61,145 bases of DNA, taken from the NCBI GenBank assembly GCA_029263195.1, contig JAJCXX010000023.1, forward strand, positions 1 to 61,145, in the 5' to 3' direction. The notes beneath the pieces are model-generated. The model was not told where the DNA came from and searched no databases. It was given only the letters and a program-made list of their open reading frames with translations. The DNA comes from Acidimicrobiales bacterium (GTDB taxonomy: Bacteria; Actinomycetota; Acidimicrobiia; Acidimicrobiales; Aldehydirespiratoraceae). The position numbers and the translations under genes were made by a program. The first letter of the stretch is position 1; every line of letters starts with the position of its first letter. Below are positions 1-8,361 of the stretch, piece by piece.

Positions 1-498
1 GCCGCAGTTGACCCCACCATTGAGGTTCAGCAGCAGTACATCACCGAGTTCCCCGACTTCGACGGCTTCTTCGCCCCCGACCGGGGCAAGGAAATCGGAG
101 CCGCCATGTATGAGGCCGGTGCCGATGTGGTCTACCACGCAGCTGGCTCGTCCGGTGGCGGCCTCTTCCAGGCAGCCAAGGAAGTCCGCGACGCCTCTGG
201 CGACACCGTCTGGGCCATCGGAGTCGACTCCGATCAGTACCTGACCGTCGATCCCGGCGTGCAGGAAGTCGTGCTCACCTCGATGCTCAAGCGTGTCGAC
301 GTCGCCGTCTACCAGGCCACTCAGGCCGTCCTCGACGGATCCTTCACCAACGGTCCCACCACCTACGACCTTGCGGTCGACGGTGTGGGCTTCTCCACCA
401 CGGGTGACTTCCTCAGTGCCGAAACCATCGCCACCATCGAGGAATTCAAGGCTGAGATCATCTCGGGGGCCATCGTCGTACCGACGGTTCCAGGCTGA
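1..498 (+). CDS. BMP-family ABC transporter substrate-binding protein, 3' part
   Basis: This is the C-terminal 165 residues of a basic membrane protein (BMP/PnrA-like) lipoprotein, the extracellular receptor of a nucleoside-type ABC importer. The reading frame is open from base 1, so the signal peptide and lipobox lie upstream of the window. Family-like stretches are the FAPDRGKEIG segment, the glycine-rich AAGSSGGG ligand loop and the GVDSDQ motif. It is followed by one double ATPase and two permeases, the usual gene order for this importer class. The substrate is inferred from the family and from the purine-salvage genes downstream. Purine or other nucleosides are likeliest, and I cannot choose among them. 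Confidence 0.9.
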   Translation, partial: AAVDPTIEVQQQYITEFPDFDGFFAPDRGKEIGAAMYEAGADVVYHAAGSSGGGLFQAAKEVRDASGDTVWAIGVDSDQYLTVDPGVQEVVLTSMLKRVDVAVYQATQAVLDGSFTNGPTTYDLAVDGVGFSTTGDFLSAETIATIEEFKAEIISGAIVVPTVPG

Positions 499-562
499 TC
501 GCCTGATCATTCAATAGGTCACGATGGGCCCTTCGAATATTTGTTGAGCCAGATCATGACGT

Positions 563-603
563 GGCAACGGAGTCGGACTAACGTCCGGCTCCGTTGTCGT
601 TTT
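563..603 (+). terminator. Intra-operon hairpin between receptor and ATPase genes
   Basis: Arms at 565-578 and 583-596 pair over 14 bp with one G-U wobble around a TAAC loop. The right arm is followed by TCGTTTTC, a short and imperfect U-tract. It lies in the 121-base gap between the receptor gene and the ATPase gene. I read it as a partial terminator or mRNA-stabilising hairpin that lets the receptor be made in excess over the membrane complex, a common arrangement in ABC operons. Confidence 0.75.
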
Positions 604-619
604 CATGGAGTAACGCCAT

Positions 620-2143
620 ATGGCCAATGCGATCGAGCTAATCGGAATCACCAAGCGATTTCCCGGTGTGATCGCCAATGACAACGTCAACCTGGCAGTC
701 GAGCGGGGCGAGATACACGCGGTCTGCGGTGAGAACGGTGCCGGCAAGTCGACACTGATGAAGATCCTCTATGGCATGCAGCCACCCGACGAGGGGACCA
801 TCAAGGTCAACGACAGCGAGGTCAAGCTGTCCTCACCCGGCGACGCCATCGAGCTCGGCATCGGCATGGTGCATCAACATTTCATGCTCGCCGACAACCT
901 CACCGTGATGGAAAACGTCATCCTCGGTTCCGAGCCGATGAAGCGGGGGATCATCGACCTGGACGCCGCCCGCCAACACCTGGTCGAGGTATCCGAGGCC
1001 TACGGACTCACCGTCCACCCCGACGACCTGGTCGAGACGCTCGAGGTCGGCGAACGCCAGCGGGTCGAGATCATCAAGGTCCTCTACCGCGGCGCCGAAG
1101 TGCTGATTCTCGATGAACCCACCGCTGTCCTGGTTCCACAGGAGGTCGAAGCGCTGTTCGACAACATGCGCGACCTCAAGGCCGCCGGCGCTTCGATCAT
1201 CTTCATCGATCACAAACTCGATGAGGTGCTCGAGATCGCCGACACGATCACGGTGATTCGCCAGGGCCGCACCGTCGCCACTGTGAAGCCCGACGATGTC
1301 ACCGCTCACGATCTCGCCGAGCTCATGGTCGGATCCGAGCTCCCCTCGCCCCAAGCCGGAGAATCGACCGTGACCGACGATGTGGCGCTCAGGATCGACA
1401 GCCTCACCGTTCACGACGCCGATGAACGCTCGGTGGTCGACGACGTCTCGTTCGAGGTCAGGCGAGGCGAGATCGTCGGTATCGCAGGAGTCGAGGGGAA
1501 CGGCCAAACGGAGTTGATCAACGCGATCATCGGCACCGACTCTCCGAGGTCCGGCACGATTTCGCTGTTCGGTGCCGACATCACCCATGCCAGCGTAGGC
1601 AAGCGTCGAGAAGCCGGTTTGGCGTATGTCCCCCAAGATCGTCATCAGGAAGGCCTGCTGCTGGATGCCCCCCTCTGGGAGAACACCGCGCTCGGCCACC
1701 ACACCCGACCTCCCTTCACAAAGGGAATCTGGTTCGACCGTGTCGGAGCCAGGGAGCGAACCGAACAGATTCGGCGCGACTTCGATGTCCGCACTCCCAA
1801 CGTGGAGGTGCCGGCTCACGCGTTGTCCGGAGGCAACCAGCAGAAGCTGATCCTGGGCAAGGAGATAAGCAGCCATCCGAAGCTGTTCGTCGCTGCTCAC
1901 CCGACCCGTGGAATCGATGTCGGTGCGCAGGCTGCGGTGTGGCAGGACATCCGCGAGGCTCGCTTTGATGGGTTGGCAACCCTGTTGATCTCGGCCGACC
2001 TCGAAGAGTTGATCGGTCTTTCCGACACCGTTCTCGTCATGTTGAGAGGGAAGATCGTTGCGACGCTCGACCCCGCCGAGATCACACCACGTGATCTCGG
2101 TGCCTACATGACCGGCGTCGCCGTATCAGAGGAGGCCTCGTGA
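620..2143 (+). CDS. ABC transporter double ATP-binding protein, nucleoside (BMP) type
   Basis: This 507-residue protein carries two fused nucleotide-binding domains and energises the importer. Domain 1 has Walker A GENGAGKST at residues 37-45, a signature region LEVGERQ near 141 and Walker B VLILDEP near 161. Domain 2 has a loose Walker A (GVEGNGQTE), a good LSGGNQQK signature and FVAAHPTRGIDVG in place of a standard Walker B, so its site lacks the usual catalytic Glu. That asymmetry is normal for sugar/nucleoside-type double ATPases. The start is supported by GGAG at 607-610, nine bases upstream. Its stop overlaps the next start by 4 bp. Confidence 0.94.
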   Translation: MANAIELIGITKRFPGVIANDNVNLAVERGEIHAVCGENGAGKSTLMKILYGMQPPDEGTIKVNDSEVKLSSPGDAIELGIGMVHQHFMLADNLTVMENVILGSEPMKRGIIDLDAARQHLVEVSEAYGLTVHPDDLVETLEVGERQRVEIIKVLYRGAEVLILDEPTAVLVPQEVEALFDNMRDLKAAGASIIFIDHKLDEVLEIADTITVIRQGRTVATVKPDDVTAHDLAELMVGSELPSPQAGESTVTDDVALRIDSLTVHDADERSVVDDVSFEVRRGEIVGIAGVEGNGQTELINAIIGTDSPRSGTISLFGADITHASVGKRREAGLAYVPQDRHQEGLLLDAPLWENTALGHHTRPPFTKGIWFDRVGARERTEQIRRDFDVRTPNVEVPAHALSGGNQQKLILGKEISSHPKLFVAAHPTRGIDVGAQAAVWQDIREARFDGLATLLISADLEELIGLSDTVLVMLRGKIVATLDPAEITPRDLGAYMTGVAVSEEAS

Positions 2144-3252
2144 CAGCCCCGTCGTTGCGAAGAATCGGTCTGGCAGTGGCGGCGCCGGCGTTGGCCGCTG
2201 GAGTCGCACTGATCATCTCCTCGATCGTGTTGATCATCTCGGGTAGCAACCCGATCGATGCCTACTCCGACATGTTCAACAACGCCAAGAAGCTCGAGAC
2301 ATCGGTCGACATCCTCAATCGGGCCACGCCCCTCTACATATCTGGAGTGGCAGCCGCCATCGGTTTCAGGATGAACCTGTTCAACATCGGGGTCGAGGGG
2401 CAGTATCTCCTTGCGGCCTTCTTCGCGTCGGTAGCAGGTGGGGCCGTGGATCTACCACCCGTCTTCCATGTCGCACTCGTCCTATTCGTGGCCATGACGG
2501 TCGGGGCCGCCTGGGGTGGTTTCGCCGGGGTGCTCAAGGTCACCCGTGGAGTCAACGAGGTGATCTCCACGATCATGCTCAACTTCATCGCCGTCGGCGG
2601 CATCATCGCTTGGCTGATCGTCGTCTGGCAGGACGACACCGGCCAGGTCAATTCAGGCACCACTCCGATTCCTGAATCGGGCCGTATGCCCAATCTCAAC
2701 TCCTGGGTTGAGGTGTTCACCCGCGAGATCAGCAAGGGCCGAGAACTCACCGGTGTTCTCCTGATAGCGATAGCGGTGGGGATTCTCTACCACCTGTTCA
2801 TCAACCGCAGCCGTATCGGATACGAGTTCCGGGCCAGCGGCTACAACCCGTTCGCGTCTCAGGCTGCGGGCATCGACTCCAAGAAGATGGTCCTCACCGC
2901 CATGCTCTTGTCGGGTGCAGTCGCCGGCCTCGTCGGCATGGTCGAGGTTCTCAGCGAGAACTTCCGTTTCGACCAGTCGTTCGTGAAGGGCATGGGTTTT
3001 CAAGGCATCGCGGTCGCCCTGCTCGGACGCAACAAGCCGGTGGGGATAGCGCTGGCCGCCCTCTTGTTCGGCTTCCTCAACGCCTCGGCCGGTGCACTGC
3101 AGGTCGGGGGCACGGCATCAAGGGAAATCGTCGTGATCATGCAGGCCACCATCTTGCTGGCCGCGGTTATCGCCTATGAGGTGGTCAACCGACTCAGACA
3201 GAAGGACGAAGCACGAACAGCCGCCGCGCTGCTTGCGGAGAGTGCATCATGA
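2140..3252 (+). CDS. ABC transporter permease 1, nucleoside (BMP) type
   Basis: A 370-residue polytopic inner-membrane permease of the branched-chain/ribose/nucleoside superfamily. Hydrophobic segments start at residues 10-34 and recur along the chain. The family-like loop FNIGVEGQYLLAAFFAS follows the second helix, and the conserved cytoplasmic EFRASGYNPFASQAAGI stretch precedes the last helices. The GTG start overlaps the ATPase stop as GTGA, with GGAGG at 2131-2135. It should pair with permease 2 to form the channel. The C-terminus ends in a charged tail (RLRQKDEAR). Confidence 0.93.
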   Translation: MTAPSLRRIGLAVAAPALAAGVALIISSIVLIISGSNPIDAYSDMFNNAKKLETSVDILNRATPLYISGVAAAIGFRMNLFNIGVEGQYLLAAFFASVAGGAVDLPPVFHVALVLFVAMTVGAAWGGFAGVLKVTRGVNEVISTIMLNFIAVGGIIAWLIVVWQDDTGQVNSGTTPIPESGRMPNLNSWVEVFTREISKGRELTGVLLIAIAVGILYHLFINRSRIGYEFRASGYNPFASQAAGIDSKKMVLTAMLLSGAVAGLVGMVEVLSENFRFDQSFVKGMGFQGIAVALLGRNKPVGIALAALLFGFLNASAGALQVGGTASREIVVIMQATILLAAVIAYEVVNRLRQKDEARTAAALLAESAS

Positions 3253-4553
3253 TCGCAACCACGACCTCCCCCTCGGCCAACCCCAGCCTCTTCTCCCGTC
3301 TGCAGAACGTCTCCACGCCCGTGCGTTGGATGTTCATGGCCGCGGGTGGAATGTTCGCCCTCACGTTCGTTTCCCACTTCGGAAAGGGCGACCCGGGACT
3401 GCTCACCAGTTCAAGCGCTTCAGGGGCCATGATCCGCTGGGCCGCTCCGATCCTGCTGGCCGGCCTCGGGGGCCTGTTCGCCGAACGGGCCGGAGTGGTC
3501 AACATCGGCCTCGAGGGAATGATGATCCTCGGCACGTGGGGCTCGGCATGGGGCGCCATCAACTACGGCCCTTGGTGGGGCCTGGTGTTCGGCGCCGGCT
3601 TCGGTGCCCTCGGCGGTCTGCTACATGCCATCGCCACCGTGAGCTTCGGAGTCGATCACATCATCTCCGGTGTGGCCATCAACATCTTGGCCCCCGGCGC
3701 CGCCCGCTACATGTCGGATCAGATCTTCAACGACTACGCTGGAGGTTCAGTCTCTCAGTCTCCGAACTCCGGCAATTTCGGCAAGTTCAACGTCCCGTTC
3801 ATCTCCGGAGGTGACGCCTTCTTCGGGTGGGACGCGCCCGACACCTTGGGATGGCTCGACAAGAAGGATTGGTTCTTCATCTCCGATGTCTCCGCCATCA
3901 TCCGCGGAATGTTCGTACAGATTTCGGTCTTCACGGTGATCGTCTATCTGCTGGTGCCCATCTCCGGTTTCATTCTCTGGCGTACCCGATTCGGACTCCG
4001 GGTCAGGATCTGCGGTGAGCGTCCTTCAGCCGGAGAGTCGCTGGGCGTCAACATCTACCTCCACAAGTACCTGGCAGTGGTCATCAGCGGAGCGTTCGCC
4101 GGGTTGGCCGGCGCCTTCATCGTTCTCGAGCTCACCGGCTTCTACCGGGAGGGCCAGACCACCAGCCGAGGCTTCATCGGCTTGGCTGCCCTGATCTTCG
4201 GAAACTGGAGACCCCGTGGAGTGCTCCTGGGCGCGCTGGTGTTCGGTTACCCATTCGGCCTGGCCCTCCGAGATCTCGAAGGCGACGCCACCCACAATCT
4301 CCTGCTGGTGATCGCAATCGCCCTCGGCGTTGTCGTGGTCTGGGCGGTTCGCCGCCAGAACCGCACCGACGCTCTGCTGGCCAGCGGACTCGGAGGCGCC
4401 GCAGTGATCTGGTACATCCTGAGTACGACCGCGCCCAATTGGCTACCCAACACCATGCCCTACGTGATGGTGTTGATGACGCTCATTTTCTTGAGCCAGA
4501 ACCTGCGAATGCCCGCGGCCGACGGCCTGATATACCGCAAGGGCGAAACGTAG
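3249..4553 (+). CDS. ABC transporter permease 2, nucleoside (BMP) type
   Basis: A 434-residue second permease of the same importer, starting with ATGA overlap on permease 1. It contains the paralogous motif VVNIGLEGMMILGTWGSAWG and the later GERPSAGESLGVN coupling region. It is longer than permease 1 because of a polar insert of about 70 residues after residue 155 (FNDYAGGSVSQSPNSGNF onward) that should lie outside the membrane, and because of two extra C-terminal hydrophobic segments. The next gene begins only two bases after the stop. Confidence 0.92.
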   Translation: MIATTTSPSANPSLFSRLQNVSTPVRWMFMAAGGMFALTFVSHFGKGDPGLLTSSSASGAMIRWAAPILLAGLGGLFAERAGVVNIGLEGMMILGTWGSAWGAINYGPWWGLVFGAGFGALGGLLHAIATVSFGVDHIISGVAINILAPGAARYMSDQIFNDYAGGSVSQSPNSGNFGKFNVPFISGGDAFFGWDAPDTLGWLDKKDWFFISDVSAIIRGMFVQISVFTVIVYLLVPISGFILWRTRFGLRVRICGERPSAGESLGVNIYLHKYLAVVISGAFAGLAGAFIVLELTGFYREGQTTSRGFIGLAALIFGNWRPRGVLLGALVFGYPFGLALRDLEGDATHNLLLVIAIALGVVVVWAVRRQNRTDALLASGLGGAAVIWYILSTTAPNWLPNTMPYVMVLMTLIFLSQNLRMPAADGLIYRKGET

Positions 4554-4555
4554 CG

Positions 4556-5404
4556 GTGACACTGCTCACCGAGAAGCAACTGTCCGACTGGCATCGAGAC
4601 GGTTTCCTGGTTCTTCCCGAGTTCGTCTCCGAGGACTCCTGCCGCGAGCTGCAGGCCCATGCGGTAGGCCAACTCGAATCCGCCGACCCTTCGCTCGGTG
4701 GAGCTCTGACCGTCTTCTCGACCGCCGACCAAGGCCATGGTCAGGACGAGTGGTTCCTCACTTCCGGCGACAAATCACGATGGTTCCTCGAAGAGGGAGC
4801 GGTCACCGATGGAGCGCTCAATCGGCCGTTGCCGCTGGCTGTCAACAAGCTCGGGCATGCCATGCACGACCTCGATCCGGTCTTCGGTCGATTCTCACGC
4901 ACACCCGATCTGGCCGCGATAGCCAGCGAGATCGGGTTCTCCGACCCGCGCCTTCTGCAGTCGATGTACATCTTCAAGCAGCCAGGAATCGGTGGCGAGG
5001 TCACGTGTCATTGCGACCACACCTTCCTATGGACCAACCCCATGAGCGTCGTAGGGTTCTGGTTCGCCATCGAGGACGCCACGCTCGACAACGGTTGTCT
5101 CTGGGCCGCTCCCGGCGGCCACCTCGGAACCGCCCGCACCCGATTCAGGCGGCAGGGTGAGGGAACCATCACGGATGTTGTCGACTCCACTCCGTGGCCC
5201 ACCGACGATCTCGTGCCGCTGGAGGCCGAGGCCGGCACCATGGTGCTGCTCCACGGCCTACTCCCCCACTGGAGCGCTCCCAATCGCTCGGCCACAAGCC
5301 GGCACGCCTACACGCTGCATGTCATCGAAGGCGAGGCCGACTACCCGGCCGACAACTGGCTGCAGCGTTCTCCCGAGCTGCCCCTCCGGGGGTTCAGGGA
5401 CTAA
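4556..5404 (+). CDS. Phytanoyl-CoA dioxygenase (PhyH) family Fe(II)/2-oxoglutarate oxygenase
   Basis: This 282-residue protein resembles the PHYHD1 branch of the PhyH family. The iron facial triad is visible as H152-x-D154 (in CHCDHTF) and H238 (in LPHWSAPNRS), with R249 as the likely 2-oxoglutarate anchor. The DATLDNGCLWAAPGGH stretch is also typical. The GTG at 4556 is chosen because it lies two bases after the permease stop and begins the conserved N-terminus. An in-frame ATG at 4439 would lie inside the permease gene. Cotranscription with a nucleoside-type importer suggests that it acts on an imported compound. That is inference, and the substrate is unknown. Confidence 0.88.
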   Translation: MTLLTEKQLSDWHRDGFLVLPEFVSEDSCRELQAHAVGQLESADPSLGGALTVFSTADQGHGQDEWFLTSGDKSRWFLEEGAVTDGALNRPLPLAVNKLGHAMHDLDPVFGRFSRTPDLAAIASEIGFSDPRLLQSMYIFKQPGIGGEVTCHCDHTFLWTNPMSVVGFWFAIEDATLDNGCLWAAPGGHLGTARTRFRRQGEGTITDVVDSTPWPTDDLVPLEAEAGTMVLLHGLLPHWSAPNRSATSRHAYTLHVIEGEADYPADNWLQRSPELPLRGFRD

Positions 5405-5419
5405 CCGTGGATCGTGCGG

Positions 5420-6106
5420 TCACGGTGCCAACCGAACCTCCATGATCGCCAGTGTGAGCAGATGGTCGAAGAAGGCATCCCTGTCGTAGACCACCGATTC
5501 GAGATGCCCGAACAACTCCAGTGATATGGCTCCGAACATTTGGGCCCAGGCCGCCATGCCAAGAGCGGTCTGCGCCGGCGGCAGATCTGGAGCAATTGCC
5601 GCGAGTTCGGCGGCGGTCGAGGCCGGGGGCTCGGGCATGAACCGCGGCACGGATTCCTCGGCTATCGCCGAGAGCACGGTCATCAGCACCGTGGTGATCC
5701 GAGTGGCCGGTTCGATTGTGTCCGGAGGAGCAACGTACCCCGGCACCGGACTGCCGTAGACCAGCGCGTACTCATGAGGATTGTCGAGGGCCCAACGTCG
5801 AACGGCATGACCCACAGCGCGCCAGCGATCGCCCGCGTCGCCCGGGGAAGCCGACCGGTCGGCCTTCTCGGCGACCTCCCCCACCGCGTCGAATGCATCG
5901 ACGATGAGGGCCGTAAGCAGCGCATCGCGGCTCGGAAAGTACCGGTAGAGGGCCGAGGACACCATTCCCAGGTCGCGTGCCACCGCCCGCAGCGAAAGCG
6001 CAGTCGCCCCGCCCTCGGCGATATGCCGCCGGGCTGTGGCCTTGATCTCGCCGGTGATCTCGGCGCGGGCTCTCGCTCGTGCCGTCATTGGTGCTGGGTC
6101 GGGCAT
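5420..6106 (-). CDS. TetR-family repressor
   Basis: A 228-residue regulator. The N-terminal helix-turn-helix spans about residues 33-62 (LSLRAVARDLGMVSSALYRYFPS), and the C-terminal half contains WAQMFGAISLELFGH, like TetR proteins with a WHG-type ligand domain. It is transcribed away from the epimerase-like gene at 6243, and the shared gap carries palindromes, so it probably represses both that gene and itself. The start is uncertain: ATG 6106 and ATG 6088 are both in frame and neither has a clear ribosome-binding site. It converges with the dioxygenase gene 15 bases away. Confidence 0.87.
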   Translation of the reverse strand: MPDPAPMTARARARAEITGEIKATARRHIAEGGATALSLRAVARDLGMVSSALYRYFPSRDALLTALIVDAFDAVGEVAEKADRSASPGDAGDRWRAVGHAVRRWALDNPHEYALVYGSPVPGYVAPPDTIEPATRITTVLMTVLSAIAEESVPRFMPEPPASTAAELAAIAPDLPPAQTALGMAAWAQMFGAISLELFGHLESVVYDRDAFFDHLLTLAIMEVRLAP

Positions 6107-6127
6107 GGGGCCATTGTTGCAGATTCG

Positions 6128-6208
6128 GAGAGCACTGACAAGAAACGAGAGCAGTGCTCTTGACAAAGACGCCGGCCCTTGCTTCACTGTTAAGAGAGCA
6201 CTGCTCTC
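6128..6208 (+). promoter_or_regulatory. Two TetR operators and a promoter in a divergent gap
   Basis: Two near-identical inverted repeats lie here: AGAGCA-G-TGCTCT at 6148-6160 and GAGAGCA-C-TGCTCTC at 6194-6208, with a half-site GAGAGCACTG at 6128-6137. A TTGACA hexamer at 6160-6165 overlaps the end of the first palindrome and points toward the epimerase-like gene; no strong -10 follows at ideal spacing. A repressor bound to both sites would bracket the promoter. The sites are assigned to the adjacent TetR gene by position. Confidence 0.82.
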
Positions 6209-6242
6209 GCATTCGCAATTCGATTCATCACGGAGAACACTC

Positions 6243-7211
6243 ATGACCAACCAACCAGAATTCATGTCCAAGACCGGCCGACATCTCATCGTCGGGGCCG
6301 GCTCGATCGGAAGTGCCACCGCGGTCGAGCTTGTCCGGCTGGGGCACGCAGTCACCGTCGTCACGAGGTCCGGCAACGGACCGACCCTCACGGGCATCAA
6401 TCACGTCGCCTGCGATGCCGCCGACACCGACCGCTTGGCTAGCATCGCGTCGGGCTTCGATGCCATCTACAACTGCGCCAACCCGCCCTACAACCGTTGG
6501 GTCAGCGACTGGCCGCCTCTCGCCGACTCGATCCTCGGTGCAGCCGAATCCGCCAACGCCGTACTCGTGACCATGAGCAACCTCTACGGATACGGCCCTC
6601 CCGAAGCCATCATGACCGAGAGCCACCCGCTCGCCGCCGATGGCCGCAAGGGACAGGTCAGGGCGCAGATGTGGCTCAACGCATTGGCCGCCCACGATGC
6701 CGGACGAGTGCGGGTCACCGAGGCTCGAGCATCGGACTTCATCGGTCCCGGTCTCGGCGATACCGCCCACATGGGTAGCCGCATGACCGACCGGGTTCGG
6801 GCCGGCCGTTCGGTGTCGGTGGTCGGCAACCCCGATGTGATTCACAGCTGGACGGCGGTGAGCGACGTGGCCCGGACGCTCGCCGTTCTCGGCACCGACG
6901 AACGATCCCACGGCAAGGCGTGGCACGTACCCACGTCCGACCCGGTCACCCAGAAAGACATGGTTCATCGATTCTGCCGAGCCCTCGATCAGGACGAAGT
7001 CAAGGTGAAGGGAATCCCCCGGCTGGGACTGAGGCTGGTCGGACTGGCGTCACCGATGGTGAGAGAAGTCCTCGAGGTCGCCTACCAGTTTGAGAGCCCC
7101 TTTGTGATCGACTCCTCGGCGGCGACCGCGCAGTTCGGCATCGAACCCACTCCCCTCGACGACACCGTCGCCGCGTCCGTGGCCGACCTCCTGGTCACCT
7201 CGCTGCCGTAG
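6243..7211 (+). CDS. NAD(P)-dependent epimerase/dehydratase-like extended SDR protein
   Basis: A 322-residue Rossmann-fold protein with the dinucleotide loop GAGSIGSATAVEL near residue 18 and an NLYGYG segment supplying the tyrosine, as in extended short-chain dehydrogenases. The usual YxxxK lysine is not evident: the residues after YGYG are PPEAIMTE, so a classical epimerase activity is doubtful. The start is ATG 6243, with GGAG at 6232-6235. It is the likely target of the divergent TetR repressor, which suggests inducible use on a small ligand such as a xenobiotic or an oxidised metabolite. Confidence 0.8.
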   Translation: MTNQPEFMSKTGRHLIVGAGSIGSATAVELVRLGHAVTVVTRSGNGPTLTGINHVACDAADTDRLASIASGFDAIYNCANPPYNRWVSDWPPLADSILGAAESANAVLVTMSNLYGYGPPEAIMTESHPLAADGRKGQVRAQMWLNALAAHDAGRVRVTEARASDFIGPGLGDTAHMGSRMTDRVRAGRSVSVVGNPDVIHSWTAVSDVARTLAVLGTDERSHGKAWHVPTSDPVTQKDMVHRFCRALDQDEVKVKGIPRLGLRLVGLASPMVREVLEVAYQFESPFVIDSSAATAQFGIEPTPLDDTVAASVADLLVTSLP

Positions 7212-7225
7212 GTCCCTTGGGGGGT

Positions 7226-7231
7226 TAGCCT
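7226..7231 (+). promoter_or_regulatory. -10 box for a leaderless adenosine deaminase mRNA
   Basis: TAGCCT is followed by exactly six bases and then ATG 7238, so transcription should start at or next to the start codon. No purine-rich ribosome-binding site sits in those six bases. Confidence 0.6.
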
Positions 7232-7237
7232 CTAGCG

Positions 7238-8356
7238 ATGAGCATCGCCATCCATGCACCCGATGTCGGGCCACCCACGGTCGAGCGCATCCGACGTGCC
7301 CCCAAGGTCGTCCTCCACGATCATCTCGACGGCGGCCTGCGTCCCGAGACCATGATTGAGCTGGCGGCCGAAACGGGCTACGAGCGACTGCCGTCGACCA
7401 ATCCCGAAGAGCTCACCGAATGGATGCAACGAGGCGCCAACCGCAAGGACCTCACTCTCTATCTCGAGACCTTCGATCACACGGTCGGGGTCATGCAGAC
7501 TTTCGACTCGATCCAGAGGATCGCTCGAGAGTGTGCCGAGGATCTGGTTGCCGACGGTGTCGTCTACGCCGAAATCCGCTTCGCACCCGAACTTCACACC
7601 GAGAAGGGGCTCGCCCACGACGACGCCATCGAAGCCGTTCTGTCGGGCTTCGCGGCAGGATCTGACAACACCCCGCTCACGATCCGGCTGATCTGCTCGG
7701 CCATGCGTCATCTCGACCACAGCCTGGAAGTCGCACAAGTCGCAGTCAAGTGGCGCGATCAGGGTGTCGTGGGCTTCGACATTGCCGGCCCAGAGGACGG
7801 CTTCCCGCCCGACGACCACATTCTGGCCTTTCAATACTGCCAGCGCGAGAACTTCCACATAACCATTCACGCCGGAGAGGCCTACGGGCCGAAGTCGATC
7901 TGGAAGGCCCTCCAGTACTGCGGGGCCGAACGACTCGGACACGGAATTCGAATCATCGAAGATCTCTTCGACCACGATGGGGAGGATCGAGCGCTGGGGC
8001 GCCTCGCCAGTTTCGTCCGAGACCGCCGTATTCCCCTCGAGATCTGCCCGACCTCCAACATCAACACCGGGGTCGCCGAGAAGATCAGCGATCACCCCAT
8101 AAACGAGTTGATCAAGCTCCGGTTCCGCATCACTGTCAACACCGACAATCGGTTGATGTCCAACGTCTCCATGACCTCCGAGTTGGCGGCACTGGTCGAT
8201 GCCTTCGGCTACGACTGGGACACGCTCAGATGGCTCTCCGTCAATGCCATGAAGTCGAGCTTCCTGCCCTTCAAAGAGCGGCTGCAGATCATCGAACATG
8301 TCATCAAGCCCGGCTACTCCCCGCTCGAGGCATGGCGGGCAGAGCCGCCCGTCTAA
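7238..8356 (+). CDS. add: Adenosine deaminase
   Basis: A 372-residue cytosolic zinc enzyme that converts adenosine or deoxyadenosine to inosine and ammonia. The metal motif H27-D-H29-L-D-G-G, the HAGEAYGP motif (His ligand plus catalytic Glu), RLGHGIRI, CPTSNINTGV and VNTDNRLMS appear in order. The last motif has N where many adenosine deaminases have a second Asp; as far as I recall this is a common actinobacterial variant, so I do not read it as loss of function. Together with the importer upstream, the adenosine kinase-like gene (15432) and upp (11331), it fits nucleoside salvage. Confidence 0.94.
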   Translation: MSIAIHAPDVGPPTVERIRRAPKVVLHDHLDGGLRPETMIELAAETGYERLPSTNPEELTEWMQRGANRKDLTLYLETFDHTVGVMQTFDSIQRIARECAEDLVADGVVYAEIRFAPELHTEKGLAHDDAIEAVLSGFAAGSDNTPLTIRLICSAMRHLDHSLEVAQVAVKWRDQGVVGFDIAGPEDGFPPDDHILAFQYCQRENFHITIHAGEAYGPKSIWKALQYCGAERLGHGIRIIEDLFDHDGEDRALGRLASFVRDRRIPLEICPTSNINTGVAEKISDHPINELIKLRFRITVNTDNRLMSNVSMTSELAALVDAFGYDWDTLRWLSVNAMKSSFLPFKERLQIIEHVIKPGYSPLEAWRAEPPV

Positions 8357-8361
8357 GGAAG

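Noticed and set aside
7238..8356. Adenosine deaminase inactivated by NTDN instead of NTDD
   Set aside because: All metal ligands and the catalytic Glu are present, and the N variant is, to my knowledge, usual in actinobacterial homologues.
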